From contig JAIXKK010000095.1 of NCBI GenBank assembly GCA_026954325.1, forward strand, positions 1 through 40,774: 40,774 bases of DNA, read 5' to 3'. Source of the DNA: Bryobacterales bacterium. Its GTDB lineage: Bacteria > Acidobacteriota > Terriglobia > Bryobacterales > Bryobacteraceae. The position numbers and the translations under genes were made by a program. Every line of letters starts with the position of its first letter. Position 1 is the first letter of the stretch. Shown here piece after piece: positions 23,888 to 34,541 of the stretch. The notes beneath the pieces are model-generated. The model ran no database searches, had not been told where the DNA came from, and was given only the letters and a program-made list of their open reading frames with translations.

Positions 23888-26484
23888 ATACCCGCCTTCA
23901 AGAGTTGTTTCATCTGGTCGCGGACCTCCCCGCCGGCGCCCGCCACCGGTATTTTGCCGAGCATCAAATCAGCGAGGAGATGCGGCGGGAAGTCGAGTCG
24001 CTGTTGCAGTCCGATGAAGCTGCCGGCGATTTTCTGGAGCAAGTGATTCGTGATGAAGCCTGCCGCTCTTTTCCCCAACCGGACCCGCTCGGCATACGCT
24101 GCGGACCGTACCGGCTGCTGAAGGTGATCGGGCGAGGGGGAATGGGGGTTGTGTACCTGGCGGAACGGGCGGACGGGGAAGTGGCGCAGCGCGTCGCCCT
24201 GAAGTTGCTGCCGGTGGGAGCCGGGGAGGGCCAGAAAGAACGCTTTCTCCAGGAGCGGCAGATTCTGGCGAACCTCGCGCATCCGAACATCGCCCGGTTT
24301 CTCGATGCGGGGCATCTCGAGGATGGCCAGCCTTATCTGGCGATGGAATACGTCGAAGGCGAGAGTATCGATGTGTTTGCATCCCGCCTGGAGTTGCTCC
24401 AAAAGATCGAATTGTTTCTGAAAGTCTGCGCGGCGGTCGGCTACCTTCATCACAACCTGATCGTGCATCGCGACGTAAAGCCCGGCAATATCCTGGTCAC
24501 CGCCGAGGGAGAACCGAAGCTTCTCGACTTCGGCATCGCCAAGCTTCTGGATCTGCGGACGGATACCACGCGCACGAACATGCGCGCCCTCACACCGGAC
24601 TACGCCAGTCCGGAGCAGGCCGCCGGCGGGAGGTTGACCACTACCTCGGATATCTATTCGCTGGGCGCGGTGCTGTACCGTTTGTTGACCGGCAAGCCGG
24701 TCCGGGAGTTCGATAGCCATTCTCCGGCGGCAGTGGCTTCGGTGATCGCCACGGGCGAGGTGACGCGGCCGTCCAAGTGGGCGCCCGAGTTGAAAGGCGA
24801 CCTCGAGGTCATCCTCTTGAAGGCCCTGCGGAGGGATCCGCGGGAGCGTTATGGGGCGGTGGAGCAGTTCTCCGAAGACTTATCGCGCTATCTCCGAAAC
24901 GAACCCATTGCGGCTCGTTCGGATTCGGTGTTGTACCGTGGACGAAAGTTCGCCATGCGCCACCGCGCCGGTCTTGCCGCCGCCCTCATCGCCCTGCTCG
25001 CCCTGGTGGCAGGTTCAGGAATTGCCTTGTCGCAGGCGCGGCAGTCGGCTCGTGAGCGTGATGTCGCGCTAATGGAGCTGCGCCGCGCGGAGGCGGCGAA
25101 TGACTTCAGCAGCTACCTGCTCTCGCAAGCGACACCCGAAAACGGGAAACCGATCTCAAATTCCGAGCTTCTGGCGCGAGGCGAAGCGCTCATCGGCAAG
25201 CGCTTCGGGAAGGAGCCGGACCTTCGCATTTATTTGCTGCTCAACCTGGCGGACCGGTACTGGGAAAATCAGCAGTTCGCCGCACGGGCGCGAGTCCTGC
25301 AACAGGCGTACAACGAATCACGCTCGCTCGCCGACGCCGGCCTGCGTTCGCTGGCGGCCTGCCAGTGGGCCAGTCAGTTGGCCGAGCGTGGGGATTACAA
25401 GCAAGCAGTCCGTCTCTTTGACGAGACATTGTCCGTACTGTCGGCGGGACCGGAGTATGCAGTGGCCGAATCCAGTTGCCGGCTCTACGAAAGCGTGGCC
25501 GCCGGAATCGGTGAAGATATTCCCCGCGCGATACATGCGGCCGAGCGAGCCCTCCGGCTTGTGGAGCGGCCAACCGGCGTGCCCGGGCGAAAAGGGGATA
25601 TCCTCGGCGCCCTCGCCGTTGCATACAGCGGAGGACGGCGGTTTCCGGACGCGAATCGCGCCTATGAACGCGCCGCCGGAATCCTGGAGCAGGAAGGCCG
25701 CGAGAACAGCCGCGACATGGCCGTTTTGCTGAACAACTGGAGTACAATGCTGCAGGATGCCGGGCAGATGCGCGCCGCGGTTCCAATCAGTGAGCGCGCC
25801 ATCCGGACTGTGCGCTCCGCTGACTCCGAACATGGCGCCTCGCCCACCATGCTATCCACATACGGGCACGCCTTGGCGGCCGTCGGGCGGTATGCGGAAG
25901 CGGCCCGTGCCTTCGATGAGTCGCTCTCGAAAGCGCTAAGAAATGGCTCAACACGCCGGGCGCTGAGGACGCTCAACTCCGCCATAGAGTCGGCCTGCGA
26001 ATCGGGCGATACCGGGCGCGCACGGCGCCTGCTCCACGAAGAGTATTCCATCCTCAATTCGCAACCTGCCAAAACCTCCTATTCGAGCGGCATCGACCTC
26101 AGCGAGGCCAGAGTCGCTCTGGCAGGAGGTGACAGCGGACGTGCCGCCGCGTTTGCCGGCCGCGCCAGATCGGCGCGGGAGTCGGTGGTGGCCGAAATGT
26201 TTCTGGCTCGCGCTCTCAATGCCGCTGGCCGCTTTCACGAGGCTCTGGCGAGCGCCGGGAAGGCCGTTAGCCTTTCCATGGCGCCATCCGGCGGATTTCA
26301 GTATTCGTTCTTGACAGGAAAAGCGTTATTGGAACTGGCGGACGCCAAGAGAGGACTCGGCGATCTCGAAGGCGCCCGCAAGACACTGGATGCCGCCGGG
26401 GCGCATACCGCTGCCACTTCGGGTTCTGAGTCCCGAACGGCCAAGCGGGCGCGTGCTCTGCGGCAACAGTTGACGGGCCGGTGA
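23884..26484 (+). CDS. Membrane Ser/Thr protein kinase with TPR-like sensor domain
   Basis: The 866-aa product is a Hanks-type kinase. All catalytic marks are present: Gly loop G-R-G-G-M-G (83-88), Lys107 in V-A-L-K, H-R-D (195-197) in H-R-D-V-K-P-G-N, D-F-G (215-217), the S-P-E-Q segment (242-245) and D-I-Y-S-L-G (256-261). A short helical region precedes it (1-60). A membrane helix at about 362-382 is followed by some 480 residues of helical TPR-like repeats (for example R-A-R-V-L-Q-Q-A-Y-N, Y-A-E-A-A-R-A-F-D-E-S, R-F-H-E-A-L-A-S-A-G-K-A). It is coupled by ATGA to the ECF gene, so it likely controls, or is read with, that sigma factor. Confidence 0.92.
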   Translation: MNTRLQELFHLVADLPAGARHRYFAEHQISEEMRREVESLLQSDEAAGDFLEQVIRDEACRSFPQPDPLGIRCGPYRLLKVIGRGGMGVVYLAERADGEVAQRVALKLLPVGAGEGQKERFLQERQILANLAHPNIARFLDAGHLEDGQPYLAMEYVEGESIDVFASRLELLQKIELFLKVCAAVGYLHHNLIVHRDVKPGNILVTAEGEPKLLDFGIAKLLDLRTDTTRTNMRALTPDYASPEQAAGGRLTTTSDIYSLGAVLYRLLTGKPVREFDSHSPAAVASVIATGEVTRPSKWAPELKGDLEVILLKALRRDPRERYGAVEQFSEDLSRYLRNEPIAARSDSVLYRGRKFAMRHRAGLAAALIALLALVAGSGIALSQARQSARERDVALMELRRAEAANDFSSYLLSQATPENGKPISNSELLARGEALIGKRFGKEPDLRIYLLLNLADRYWENQQFAARARVLQQAYNESRSLADAGLRSLAACQWASQLAERGDYKQAVRLFDETLSVLSAGPEYAVAESSCRLYESVAAGIGEDIPRAIHAAERALRLVERPTGVPGRKGDILGALAVAYSGGRRFPDANRAYERAAGILEQEGRENSRDMAVLLNNWSTMLQDAGQMRAAVPISERAIRTVRSADSEHGASPTMLSTYGHALAAVGRYAEAARAFDESLSKALRNGSTRRALRTLNSAIESACESGDTGRARRLLHEEYSILNSQPAKTSYSSGIDLSEARVALAGGDSGRAAAFAGRARSARESVVAEMFLARALNAAGRFHEALASAGKAVSLSMAPSGGFQYSFLTGKALLELADAKRGLGDLEGARKTLDAAGAHTAATSGSESRTAKRARALRQQLTGR

Positions 26485-26618
26485 TTGCTCTCTCCGCCTG
26501 GCGCGTTCCCGCGTGAAACGGCCTCGCGAGAGCGCCGCGCTTCATTATCCTTGTAAAATACCGGATTCAGTTTCCGCCTCAAGGATTTGGCTGGAGACGC
26601 AGGGAAGGAGATTATCGC

Positions 26619-27485
26619 ATGATGCACCGCAGAACACTCATTCAGGGCGCCGCCGCCCTGGCAGCCGCCCCCCTGGTTCAGGCTCAGGCGGCGAAAGGCT
26701 GCCTTCGCGCCGGCCTGGTTGCGTACTCCTATCGCAAGCCGCTGGCGGCGAAGACCATGGACTACGAGACGCTTATCCGCAAGGTTTCCGAAATGGGCCT
26801 CGACGGTCTCGATACCACCGTCTACTGGTTCCCGGATACCTCCGATGCGTATCTCGCCAGGTTGCGCGGCGCCGCTTATAAGAACGCCATCAGCCTCTAC
26901 AGCGTCGCCGTCCGTGTCCGTCTTTGCCAGCCGACGCCCGAGTTGCGGCGGGCGGAGGTCGAGAACGCGAAGAAGTGGGTGGACGTGGCCGAAAAAGTCG
27001 GCGCCGCGCATGTACGCGTCTTCGGTGGCTCCATTCCGAAAGGTGCGACGGAAGCGCAGGCCATTCCGTGGGCCGTCGAGGTGCTCAAGCGCGCCGCCGA
27101 TTACTCCGGCGGCAAGGGCATCTTCCTTGGAGTGGAAGACGACGGCGGCCTCACCACCACCGCCGAGCCTACTGTCGAAATCGTAAAGCAGGCCGGCAAC
27201 CCCTATGCCGGCATTAACCTCGATACGGGCAATTTTCCGAAGGACGGCTATTCGCAAGCCGCGCTGTGCATTCCCTATGCCGTCAGCACGCACGTCAAAA
27301 CGCACATCGCCGGCCCCGGCGGATCAAAAGAGAGGGCCGATTGGAGCCGCATCGCCGCCATGCTGGTCAAGGGCGGCTACAAGGGCTACATGTCGCTCGA
27401 GTACGAGGATCAGGACGACGCTGAGACCGCCATCCCGGGGTTGGCGGCGGACCTACGGCGCATCGTGCGCAGTCACTCCGTCTAA
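26619..27485 (+). CDS. Tat-exported TIM-barrel sugar isomerase/epimerase-like protein
   Basis: The 288-aa product begins with a twin-arginine signal (MMHRRTLIQGAAALAAAPLVQA) and folds as an AP-endonuclease-2/xylose isomerase-like barrel. Metal-site style residues include G-V-E-D-D-G-G, N-L-D-T-G-N-F, T-H-V-K-T-H and S-L-E-Y-E-D. GGAAGGAG precedes the ATG; the second Met (26622) is an equal alternative. It resembles 19271-20308 in role but is clearly divergent in sequence. It stands alone between the kinase and moxR, with 134 and 178 bp gaps. Confidence 0.85.
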   Translation: MMHRRTLIQGAAALAAAPLVQAQAAKGCLRAGLVAYSYRKPLAAKTMDYETLIRKVSEMGLDGLDTTVYWFPDTSDAYLARLRGAAYKNAISLYSVAVRVRLCQPTPELRRAEVENAKKWVDVAEKVGAAHVRVFGGSIPKGATEAQAIPWAVEVLKRAADYSGGKGIFLGVEDDGGLTTTAEPTVEIVKQAGNPYAGINLDTGNFPKDGYSQAALCIPYAVSTHVKTHIAGPGGSKERADWSRIAAMLVKGGYKGYMSLEYEDQDDAETAIPGLAADLRRIVRSHSV

Positions 27486-27547
27486 GCGCTAAACGCAGTC
27501 CCGTGCACTGAACACAGCGATGCGAAGTCCGTTGGGTTACGCGGGGA

Positions 27548-27572
27548 AAAGATACTACGGGCCGGTATCTTT
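27548..27572 (+). repeat. Inverted repeat between the TIM-barrel gene and moxR
   Basis: AAAGATAC (27548-27555) and GTATCTTT (27565-27572) are perfect complements with a 9-base GC-rich loop. The AT-rich arms stand out from the GC-rich surroundings. It could terminate the upstream gene or serve as a protein-binding site before the moxR operon. Confidence 0.45.
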
Positions 27573-27651
27573 GCCGCTGCCTGCCCCGCTGTTTCTTTCC
27601 GGAATGCGGGAAGTGAAACCGCTCGTTCCAGCTTCCCCTCGAACGATCGAC

Positions 27652-27657
27652 TAGAAT
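27652..27657 (+). promoter_or_regulatory. Possible -10 element giving a leaderless moxR message
   Basis: TAGAAT lies six bases before the moxR GTG at 27664, the distance expected if transcription starts on the start codon. No clear Shine-Dalgarno sequence is present. A -35 box is not obvious (TTCCAG with a 20-base spacer is the nearest). Confidence 0.35.
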
Positions 27658-27663
27658 GAGATT

Positions 27664-28662
<999 letters not shown>

Positions 28663-28671
28663 GATGTACCC

Positions 28672-29556
28672 ATGGCCGCGCCATTGCTGGACCGGGCTTT
28701 CCTCGAACGTCTGGAACGGCTTACTATTCACTGGATGAAGTCCTTCCCCGGACTGGTGGGCGGCCACAACACGTCGCGCTTCGCCGGCGCCGGGCAGGAG
28801 TTCCTCGACCACCGCCACTTCCACCACGGCGATGACCTCCGCGCCATCAACTGGCGCGCCTATATGCGCCTGGAAAAGCTCTTCCTCAAAATGTTCCAGG
28901 TGGAACCGCGCGTCCCCGTGCGCATCCTGCTCGACGCGAGCGCCTCCATGTCCACTGGAGAGGACGGCGGCAAATTCAGCTACGTGCGCCGCCTCGCCGC
29001 CGCGCTTGCTTATGTCGGCCTGGTGCGCCTGGAGACCATCACGCTCCAGCCCTTCTCCGACAGCCTCTGGGATTCGCACGTCTGCGGCGGAGGCCGCCAC
29101 CGCTTCGCTCCGGCCGCCGAGTTCCTCAACTCGCTTGATGCCAGGGGCCAGACAAACTTCCTCGACGCGGCACGGGAATTCTCCGCCGAGTATCCGCAGC
29201 GCGGTCTGCTCATTGTCATCTCCGACTTCCTGACAACCGGCGAATGCGAAAAACCGCTCCAGTACCTCGCCGACCTCGGGCATGAGTTGCTGCTGCTTCA
29301 GGTTTGGGCCGAAGAAGACCGCACGCCGCCATGGAACGGCGAACTCGAACTTATTGACGCCGAGTCCGGCGAAAAGCTCGACCTGTCGTTTGAAGACGAC
29401 GTGCGCCAACTCTATACGGAACGCTTCGATGCCTATGCCCGCGGGTTGCGCGACCTTGCCCTTCGCAAGGGCGGCCGTTATCTCGGCATCTCCACCCGCA
29501 CGCCGGTCGACGAAGCCGTTTTCGGCCCCCTTAATCAAATTCAGGCGGTCTACTAG
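28672..29556 (+). CDS. DUF58 domain protein (VWA-like)
   Basis: The 294-aa product has the DUF58 core: D-H-R-x-F-x-x-G-D-D-L-R-A-I-N-W (46-61) followed by a VWA-like fold with the intact metal-site motif D88-A-S90-A-S92 and S-D-F-L. DUF58 proteins almost always follow moxR and are probably MoxR substrates or partners. It has no signal peptide or membrane helix. The next gene's ATG follows its TAG with no gap. Confidence 0.92.
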   Translation: MAAPLLDRAFLERLERLTIHWMKSFPGLVGGHNTSRFAGAGQEFLDHRHFHHGDDLRAINWRAYMRLEKLFLKMFQVEPRVPVRILLDASASMSTGEDGGKFSYVRRLAAALAYVGLVRLETITLQPFSDSLWDSHVCGGGRHRFAPAAEFLNSLDARGQTNFLDAAREFSAEYPQRGLLIVISDFLTTGECEKPLQYLADLGHELLLLQVWAEEDRTPPWNGELELIDAESGEKLDLSFEDDVRQLYTERFDAYARGLRDLALRKGGRYLGISTRTPVDEAVFGPLNQIQAVY

Positions 29557-31464
29557 ATGTTCCTGTTCAACCTCTCCGCCGCCGAATTTCTCGCTCTATT
29601 TACCGCCCTCTCCTCCTTCGTGGTCATGCTCTACCTGCTTGACCGCTCCCGCCGCCGCCATGTCGTCGCCACGCTCCGCTTCTGGCGGCAATCCGACCTG
29701 CCTTCACGCCGCAAGCACCGCCGCAAGATCCAGCAGCCCTGGTCGCTGATTCTTCAGTTGCTCGCCATCTTCATGCTGCTGCTGGCCATCGGACAGTTGC
29801 GCATCGGCTCGCCGGATCGCGCCTCGCGCGACCATGTCCTTCTGCTCGACGCCTCGGCCTGGATGGGCGCCGGCGGACCCAACGGCCGCCCGCTCATCGC
29901 CGATGCCCGCGCCGCCGCGCTGCGGTACATTCGCGCCCTTCCCTCCGCCGACCGCGTCATGCTGGTTCGCGCCGACGCCCTCGCCACCCCCGTCACCGGA
30001 TTCGAGGCCAACCGCCAGACCCTCGCCGCGGCTATCCAGGCTCTCGAGCCCGGCACGGCCGCCTTGAACCTGGGGCAGGGCCTCGATTTCGCCAGCCAGG
30101 CCCTCCGTCTCGAAGCACGGCGTCCGGGCGAGATCGTCTTCGCCGGAGCCGGCCGCATGGCGCGCGAGGCCCTCGGCGAACTTCCTCCCCTGCCCGCGAA
30201 CCTGCGCGTCCTGCCGGTAGCCGCCGGCGTGGAAAACTGCGGCATCCGGAAACTCACCCTGCGCCGCGCGCCGGCTGACCCGGACCTCTGGGAGATCTAC
30301 ATCACCGCCCGCAACTACGGCCGCACGCCGCGGACAGTGCCGCTCTACATCCTCTTCGGAGGCGCGCCCGTCGGGACTCGCAACCTTTCCCTGCCTCCCG
30401 CCTCGGACATCAGTTCCACGTTCCAGTTCCGTACGAAGGCCGCCGGATGGCTGGAGGCGCGTTTGGACTCGGACGATCGCCTCCCCGCCGACAACACAGC
30501 GACGCTGGAGTTGCCGGCTCAGGAGTCAAGGCGTGTGGTGGTCTATTCGAACGAGCCCGCTCTGCTCGGCCCGGTCCTCTCGGCGAACCGCCGTGTTGAG
30601 ACGATCTTCGCCAAACCTTCGGATTACAAGCCCGATCCGAAGGCCGCCATCGTTATCCTGGACCGCTTCCGCCCTCCCGTCCCCGTTGCCGAAAACAGCA
30701 TCTGGATCGAGCCGCCCGCCGCGTCCTCCCCTATTTCCGTCCGAACCCAGGCCCGTGATGTGGTTCTGCGCTGGCGTTCCGAACAGGTCCTGGCGGCTGG
30801 CCTCCACACGAAGGACGCCCGCATCGAGAGCACGGAGGTTTTTTCGGCCTCTCCGGACGACATCGTGATTGGCGACGTCGAGGTCGGCCCCGCCATCCTC
30901 GCCCGGCCCGGCAAAGTAAAGACCGCGGTTTTCGGCTTCCACCCCATGCGCTCCTCCCTGCGCTATGAGCTAGCCACGCCTCTGTTGTTTGCGAATGTCC
31001 TCAAGTGGATGGCGCCGGAGATCTTCCTTCGCGTGGAACTGCAGGCCGGCAGCGTGGGAACGGTCACCGTGCCTCTCGAGTCTGACTACGACCCCTCCCA
31101 GGTGCGGGTGGCCGGCGAAAGCGGCGCCGCTCTTCCCTTCACCATCCGCGGCCGCGTGCTTCGCTTCTTCGGGGGCACGCCCGGCATCGTTCGCGTCCAC
31201 CTGGGCGACCGCGAGTTCGTCTACTCGTTGAGCCTGCCGGATATCGCCGACTCGGCCTGGGAACCGCCGAAGACAGTCCGGGCGGGCTTTGCTTCCATCG
31301 GCGGCTTCGAATCCGCCGCCCGCGACATCTGGCAATGGCTGGCGCTCACCGGGGCCTTTCTCCTTATCGCCGAATGGTTCTTCTTCGGGCGGAACACCCA
31401 GGACCGGCCCTTCGTCCTGAAACTCTTCAAGCGCCCGGCGCCCGACCGGAGGAAGGCATCATGA
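29557..31464 (+). CDS. BatA-like membrane protein with a degenerate VWA domain
   Basis: The 635-aa product begins with the BatA N-terminus: a membrane helix (about 8-27), Y-L-L-D-R-S-R-R-R, V-V-A-T-L-R-F-W, and a second helix (about 46-62). A VWA-like region follows, but its metal site reads D-A-S-A-W (Trp replacing the last Ser), so metal binding is probably lost. A long beta-rich region comes next, and a C-terminal membrane helix (L-A-L-T-G-A-F-L-L-I-A-E-W-F-F-F). It is coupled on both sides: zero gap from DUF58, and ATGA overlap with the next gene. The role is probably in an envelope complex with MoxR. Confidence 0.88.
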   Translation: MFLFNLSAAEFLALFTALSSFVVMLYLLDRSRRRHVVATLRFWRQSDLPSRRKHRRKIQQPWSLILQLLAIFMLLLAIGQLRIGSPDRASRDHVLLLDASAWMGAGGPNGRPLIADARAAALRYIRALPSADRVMLVRADALATPVTGFEANRQTLAAAIQALEPGTAALNLGQGLDFASQALRLEARRPGEIVFAGAGRMAREALGELPPLPANLRVLPVAAGVENCGIRKLTLRRAPADPDLWEIYITARNYGRTPRTVPLYILFGGAPVGTRNLSLPPASDISSTFQFRTKAAGWLEARLDSDDRLPADNTATLELPAQESRRVVVYSNEPALLGPVLSANRRVETIFAKPSDYKPDPKAAIVILDRFRPPVPVAENSIWIEPPAASSPISVRTQARDVVLRWRSEQVLAAGLHTKDARIESTEVFSASPDDIVIGDVEVGPAILARPGKVKTAVFGFHPMRSSLRYELATPLLFANVLKWMAPEIFLRVELQAGSVGTVTVPLESDYDPSQVRVAGESGAALPFTIRGRVLRFFGGTPGIVRVHLGDREFVYSLSLPDIADSAWEPPKTVRAGFASIGGFESAARDIWQWLALTGAFLLIAEWFFFGRNTQDRPFVLKLFKRPAPDRRKAS

Positions 31465-33950
31465 CCTTCGACCGCGCCTGGGTTCTCCTCTTCCTGCCGC
31501 TGGTGGCGGCGTTCGCGCTGATCGAATGGCGGCGCGCCGCCTCGAAAATCGGCCTGCTGTTGAAATCCCTTGCTCTCGCCGCTGTCATCGGCGCTCTTTC
31601 CGAACCCCAAATACTTGTCTCGGAAACCAAGATGGCTGTCGCGGTTCTCGTGGATACCTCGGCCAGCGTCTCGCCCGATGACCTCGAGCGCGCATCTCAA
31701 CTGGCAACGGAGATCGATCGCGCGCGTGGCCGCCATTGGGTCCGCGTCATCCCCTTCGCCCGCGCCACGCGCCCCCTCGAACCGGATGAATACTCGAAGG
31801 GCTGGCGCCTGAAGCAAGCTTCCGGCGATGCCGGGCGCGCCACTGATCTCGAGGCCGCCGTCCGGGAAGCCTCCGCGTCCCTGCCCGCGGGACTCGTCGG
31901 CAGGATTGTCCTCATCTCGGACGGCAAGGAGAATCGCGGCAGCATCACCCGCGCCGCGTGGCAGGCGCAGCAACTCGGCCTTCCCGTCGACACCTACGCC
32001 CTCAAAGGACGGCCCCGGCCCAGCCTTCGCATCGAATCCCTTCACATGCCATCCTTCGCCTTCACCGGCGAACGGGTGCCCATCGAACTGGTGGTGAGTT
32101 CTCCGCGCAAATCCTCCGGCGTCGTTGAAATCTCGGCCGAGGGCCGTTCCCTCGGAGCGCACCCCGTCAATCTCGACGCCGGCGACAATTCCCTCCGCGT
32201 CTTCTCCGCCATCAGCGCCGCCGGCGCCATCGACCTGAGCGCGGTTATCCGTACCGAAGACCAGGGCGAGGTTCGCTTCGAGCAGGCTCTCATGGTCCGC
32301 CGCCCCCGCGTTCTCTATGTCTCGCAAGACTCGCCGGGCGTCGATAAAGATCTCCTCGGCGTTCTCGAAAACGGCAAGTTCCAGGTGGACACCGTTCCCG
32401 ACGTCCGCTCCGCCAAGCTTTCCGAATACCAGTTGATCGTCTTCAACAACCATAATCTCGAAGCCATCCCGCCTCAACGCAAGGCCGATCTTGAAGACTA
32501 CGTGAAGCAAGGCGGAGGGATGCTTGTCATCGGCGGAGAGCAGAACGTGTATGTCGAGGGTAAGAAGCAAGAGGATCCGCTCGAGCGATCCCTGCCTGCC
32601 AAGCTCGCTCCACCGCGCTCACCCGAGGGCACGATGGTGGTCCTCATCATCGACAAGTCCTCCTCCATGGAAGGCCGCAAGATGGAGTTGGCGCGGCAGG
32701 CGGCCATCGGGGTCATCGAAAACCTGCGCCCGGTGGACTTCGTCGGCGTCCTGATCTTCGACAACTCCTTCCAGTGGGCCGTGCCGGTGCGCAAGGCCGA
32801 GGACCGCGCTGCCATTAAGCGGCTGGTCGCCGGCATCACGCCGGACGGCGGCACTCAAATCGCGCCGGCGCTCAGCGAGGCTTACCGCAAGTCGGTGCCT
32901 GTCCGCGCCACCTTCAAGCACATCGTGCTGCTCACCGACGGCATCTCGGAAGAAGGCGACAGCATCCAGCTTGCCAAGGAAGCGGCCAATGAGCGCATCA
33001 CCATCTCCACCGTCGGCCTCGGCCAGGACGTGAACCGGTCGTACCTCGAAAAAGTGGCGTCATTCGCCAAGGGCAAGGCCTATTTCCTGAACGATCCATC
33101 CGGACTCGAGCAGATCCTGCTGCGCGACGTCATGGAGCACACCGGCTCCACCGCAATCGAAAAGCCCCTCGTCCCCATTGTTCTCAAGAATACGGAGATC
33201 CTCGAGGGCGTGGATATGGCATCCGCCCCGCCGCTGAAGGGCTATGTGAAGTTTATTGCCAAGCCGACCGCCGAAACCATCCTCAGCATGGATCGCCGCG
33301 ATCCGCTGCTCGCGCGGTGGCAATACGGCCTTGGGCGCGCCGCCGTTTTCACCTCCGACGCCAAAGCCCGCTGGGCCGCGGACTGGGTCACATGGAAGTT
33401 CTATGATCGTTTTTGGGCGAACCTTCTGCGTGACCTGCTCCCCCATTCGCAACCCGGCGAGGCGCGCCTCGACTACGACAGCGTCAACGGAGATCTGGTG
33501 GCTGAATACCGCCTCGCGCCGGGCGTTCCGGAACCCGTTCCCATGCCCGAGTTGTTCGTCTTCGGTCCGGGCGGCTTCCAGAAGCCGGTGGAGATGAAGA
33601 AGCTCGCCCCAGGCGTCTTCCGGGGCCGCGTGGCTGTTGGTAACCACCGCGGCCTGTTCCGCATTCGTCCCGTGGTGGAATCGGCCGCGTTTCCGGAAGC
33701 CGGCATTTACCGTCCCGAGGACGAACTGGCCGACTACGGTTCCGACCAACTGCTCCTGAAACAGGTTTCCTCCCAAACCGGAGGAAGGTTCGAGCCCCGG
33801 CCCGGGGATATCTTCCACTCGGGCGGCAAGTCCGTGCCCGCCACCCTCCGCCTTTGGCCGGGCCTTCTCGCGGCGGCCGTCGCCGCCAACGTCATCGAAC
33901 TGGTTTTGCGCAAGTGGAAGGGCGTACTCCAGTTCTTCCAGCGGGCCTAG
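31461..33950 (+). CDS. Large membrane protein with two VWA domains and a glutamine amidotransferase-like domain
   Basis: The 829-aa product has N-terminal membrane helices (about 5-20, 31-47), a first VWA domain (metal site D65-T-S67-A-S69), an Ig-like beta region, and a class I GATase-like domain (P-R-V-L-Y-V-S-Q-D-S to G-G-G-M-L-V-I-G-G-E). A second VWA domain follows (D398-K-S400-S-S402, then T-D-G-I-S-E-E-G), more beta structure, and a C-terminal helix (G-L-L-A-A-A-V-A-A-N-V-I-E-L-V). The start at 31461 is fixed by the ATGA overlap. The GATase-like domain lacks an obvious nucleophile Cys and may be structural. It is the last gene of the moxR operon and faces the Nudix gene tail to tail. 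Confidence 0.88.
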   Translation: MTFDRAWVLLFLPLVAAFALIEWRRAASKIGLLLKSLALAAVIGALSEPQILVSETKMAVAVLVDTSASVSPDDLERASQLATEIDRARGRHWVRVIPFARATRPLEPDEYSKGWRLKQASGDAGRATDLEAAVREASASLPAGLVGRIVLISDGKENRGSITRAAWQAQQLGLPVDTYALKGRPRPSLRIESLHMPSFAFTGERVPIELVVSSPRKSSGVVEISAEGRSLGAHPVNLDAGDNSLRVFSAISAAGAIDLSAVIRTEDQGEVRFEQALMVRRPRVLYVSQDSPGVDKDLLGVLENGKFQVDTVPDVRSAKLSEYQLIVFNNHNLEAIPPQRKADLEDYVKQGGGMLVIGGEQNVYVEGKKQEDPLERSLPAKLAPPRSPEGTMVVLIIDKSSSMEGRKMELARQAAIGVIENLRPVDFVGVLIFDNSFQWAVPVRKAEDRAAIKRLVAGITPDGGTQIAPALSEAYRKSVPVRATFKHIVLLTDGISEEGDSIQLAKEAANERITISTVGLGQDVNRSYLEKVASFAKGKAYFLNDPSGLEQILLRDVMEHTGSTAIEKPLVPIVLKNTEILEGVDMASAPPLKGYVKFIAKPTAETILSMDRRDPLLARWQYGLGRAAVFTSDAKARWAADWVTWKFYDRFWANLLRDLLPHSQPGEARLDYDSVNGDLVAEYRLAPGVPEPVPMPELFVFGPGGFQKPVEMKKLAPGVFRGRVAVGNHRGLFRIRPVVESAAFPEAGIYRPEDELADYGSDQLLLKQVSSQTGGRFEPRPGDIFHSGGKSVPATLRLWPGLLAAAVAANVIELVLRKWKGVLQFFQRA

Positions 33951-33967
33951 CTGGTCAAGCTGTTAGC

Positions 33968-34501
33968 TTAGCCACCCAAGGGCACATCCAGCCCGATCCA
34001 CTGGCACACCAGCCGGTAAGTAAATCCCCACAGCGGGACGTGATCCAGTTCGATTGCCGGCCACTGCATCCCGGGCGGCAGCCCGGCGATCCTCACGCGC
34101 GTGTGCCGGGTGGTGTCCGCCAGCACCCGCAGCGGCACCCACGCCGCCTGCACAGCCTCCGCGGGATTCACGTTCACCGGCAGCGCCGCGGGCAGCACGA
34201 ACCCGAATGGCGCCACCCAAAGCTTCCTCCCCACGCGCCGCCCCGCCCACTCGCAGGGCAGGCTCTGCGTCAGATCCGCCCGTGTCAATTCGATGCCGCA
34301 CTCCTCCTCCAACTCGCGCAACGCCGTATCGAGCAGATCGCGGTCCTCCGCATCCCGCCGCCCGCCCGGAAAGGCCCACTGCCCCGACCACGGATCCCGC
34401 GCGTTGGTCGCGCGGCGGATCAGCAGAATGGATTCCTCCGGAGCTTTGGCGTGCAGAATGGCCACCGCCGCCTCCGGTACGGGTTGAGGGGTTTCGGGCA
34501 T
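33968..34501 (-). CDS. Nudix hydrolase, CoA-pyrophosphatase (NudL) type
   Basis: The 177-aa product has the NuCoA-like segment L-L-I-R-R-A then W-S-G-Q-W-A-F-P-G-G, and the Nudix helix R62-E-L-E-E-E-C-G-I with acidic metal ligands. This pattern fits CoA-diphosphatase relatives that cleave coenzyme A or similar dinucleoside diphosphates using Mg or Mn. The first Nudix-box positions are not canonical (Arg where G and E are usual), as in other NudL-type sequences. The ATG at 34501 is supported by AAGGAG on the plus strand only as shadow; no better start is seen. It is convergent with the moxR operon. Confidence 0.85.
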   Translation of the reverse strand: MPETPQPVPEAAVAILHAKAPEESILLIRRATNARDPWSGQWAFPGGRRDAEDRDLLDTALRELEEECGIELTRADLTQSLPCEWAGRRVGRKLWVAPFGFVLPAALPVNVNPAEAVQAAWVPLRVLADTTRHTRVRIAGLPPGMQWPAIELDHVPLWGFTYRLVCQWIGLDVPLGG

Positions 34502-34541
34502 GAAGGAGTGGCTACTGCCAGTGTAGGGCTTCCAAATGCGC

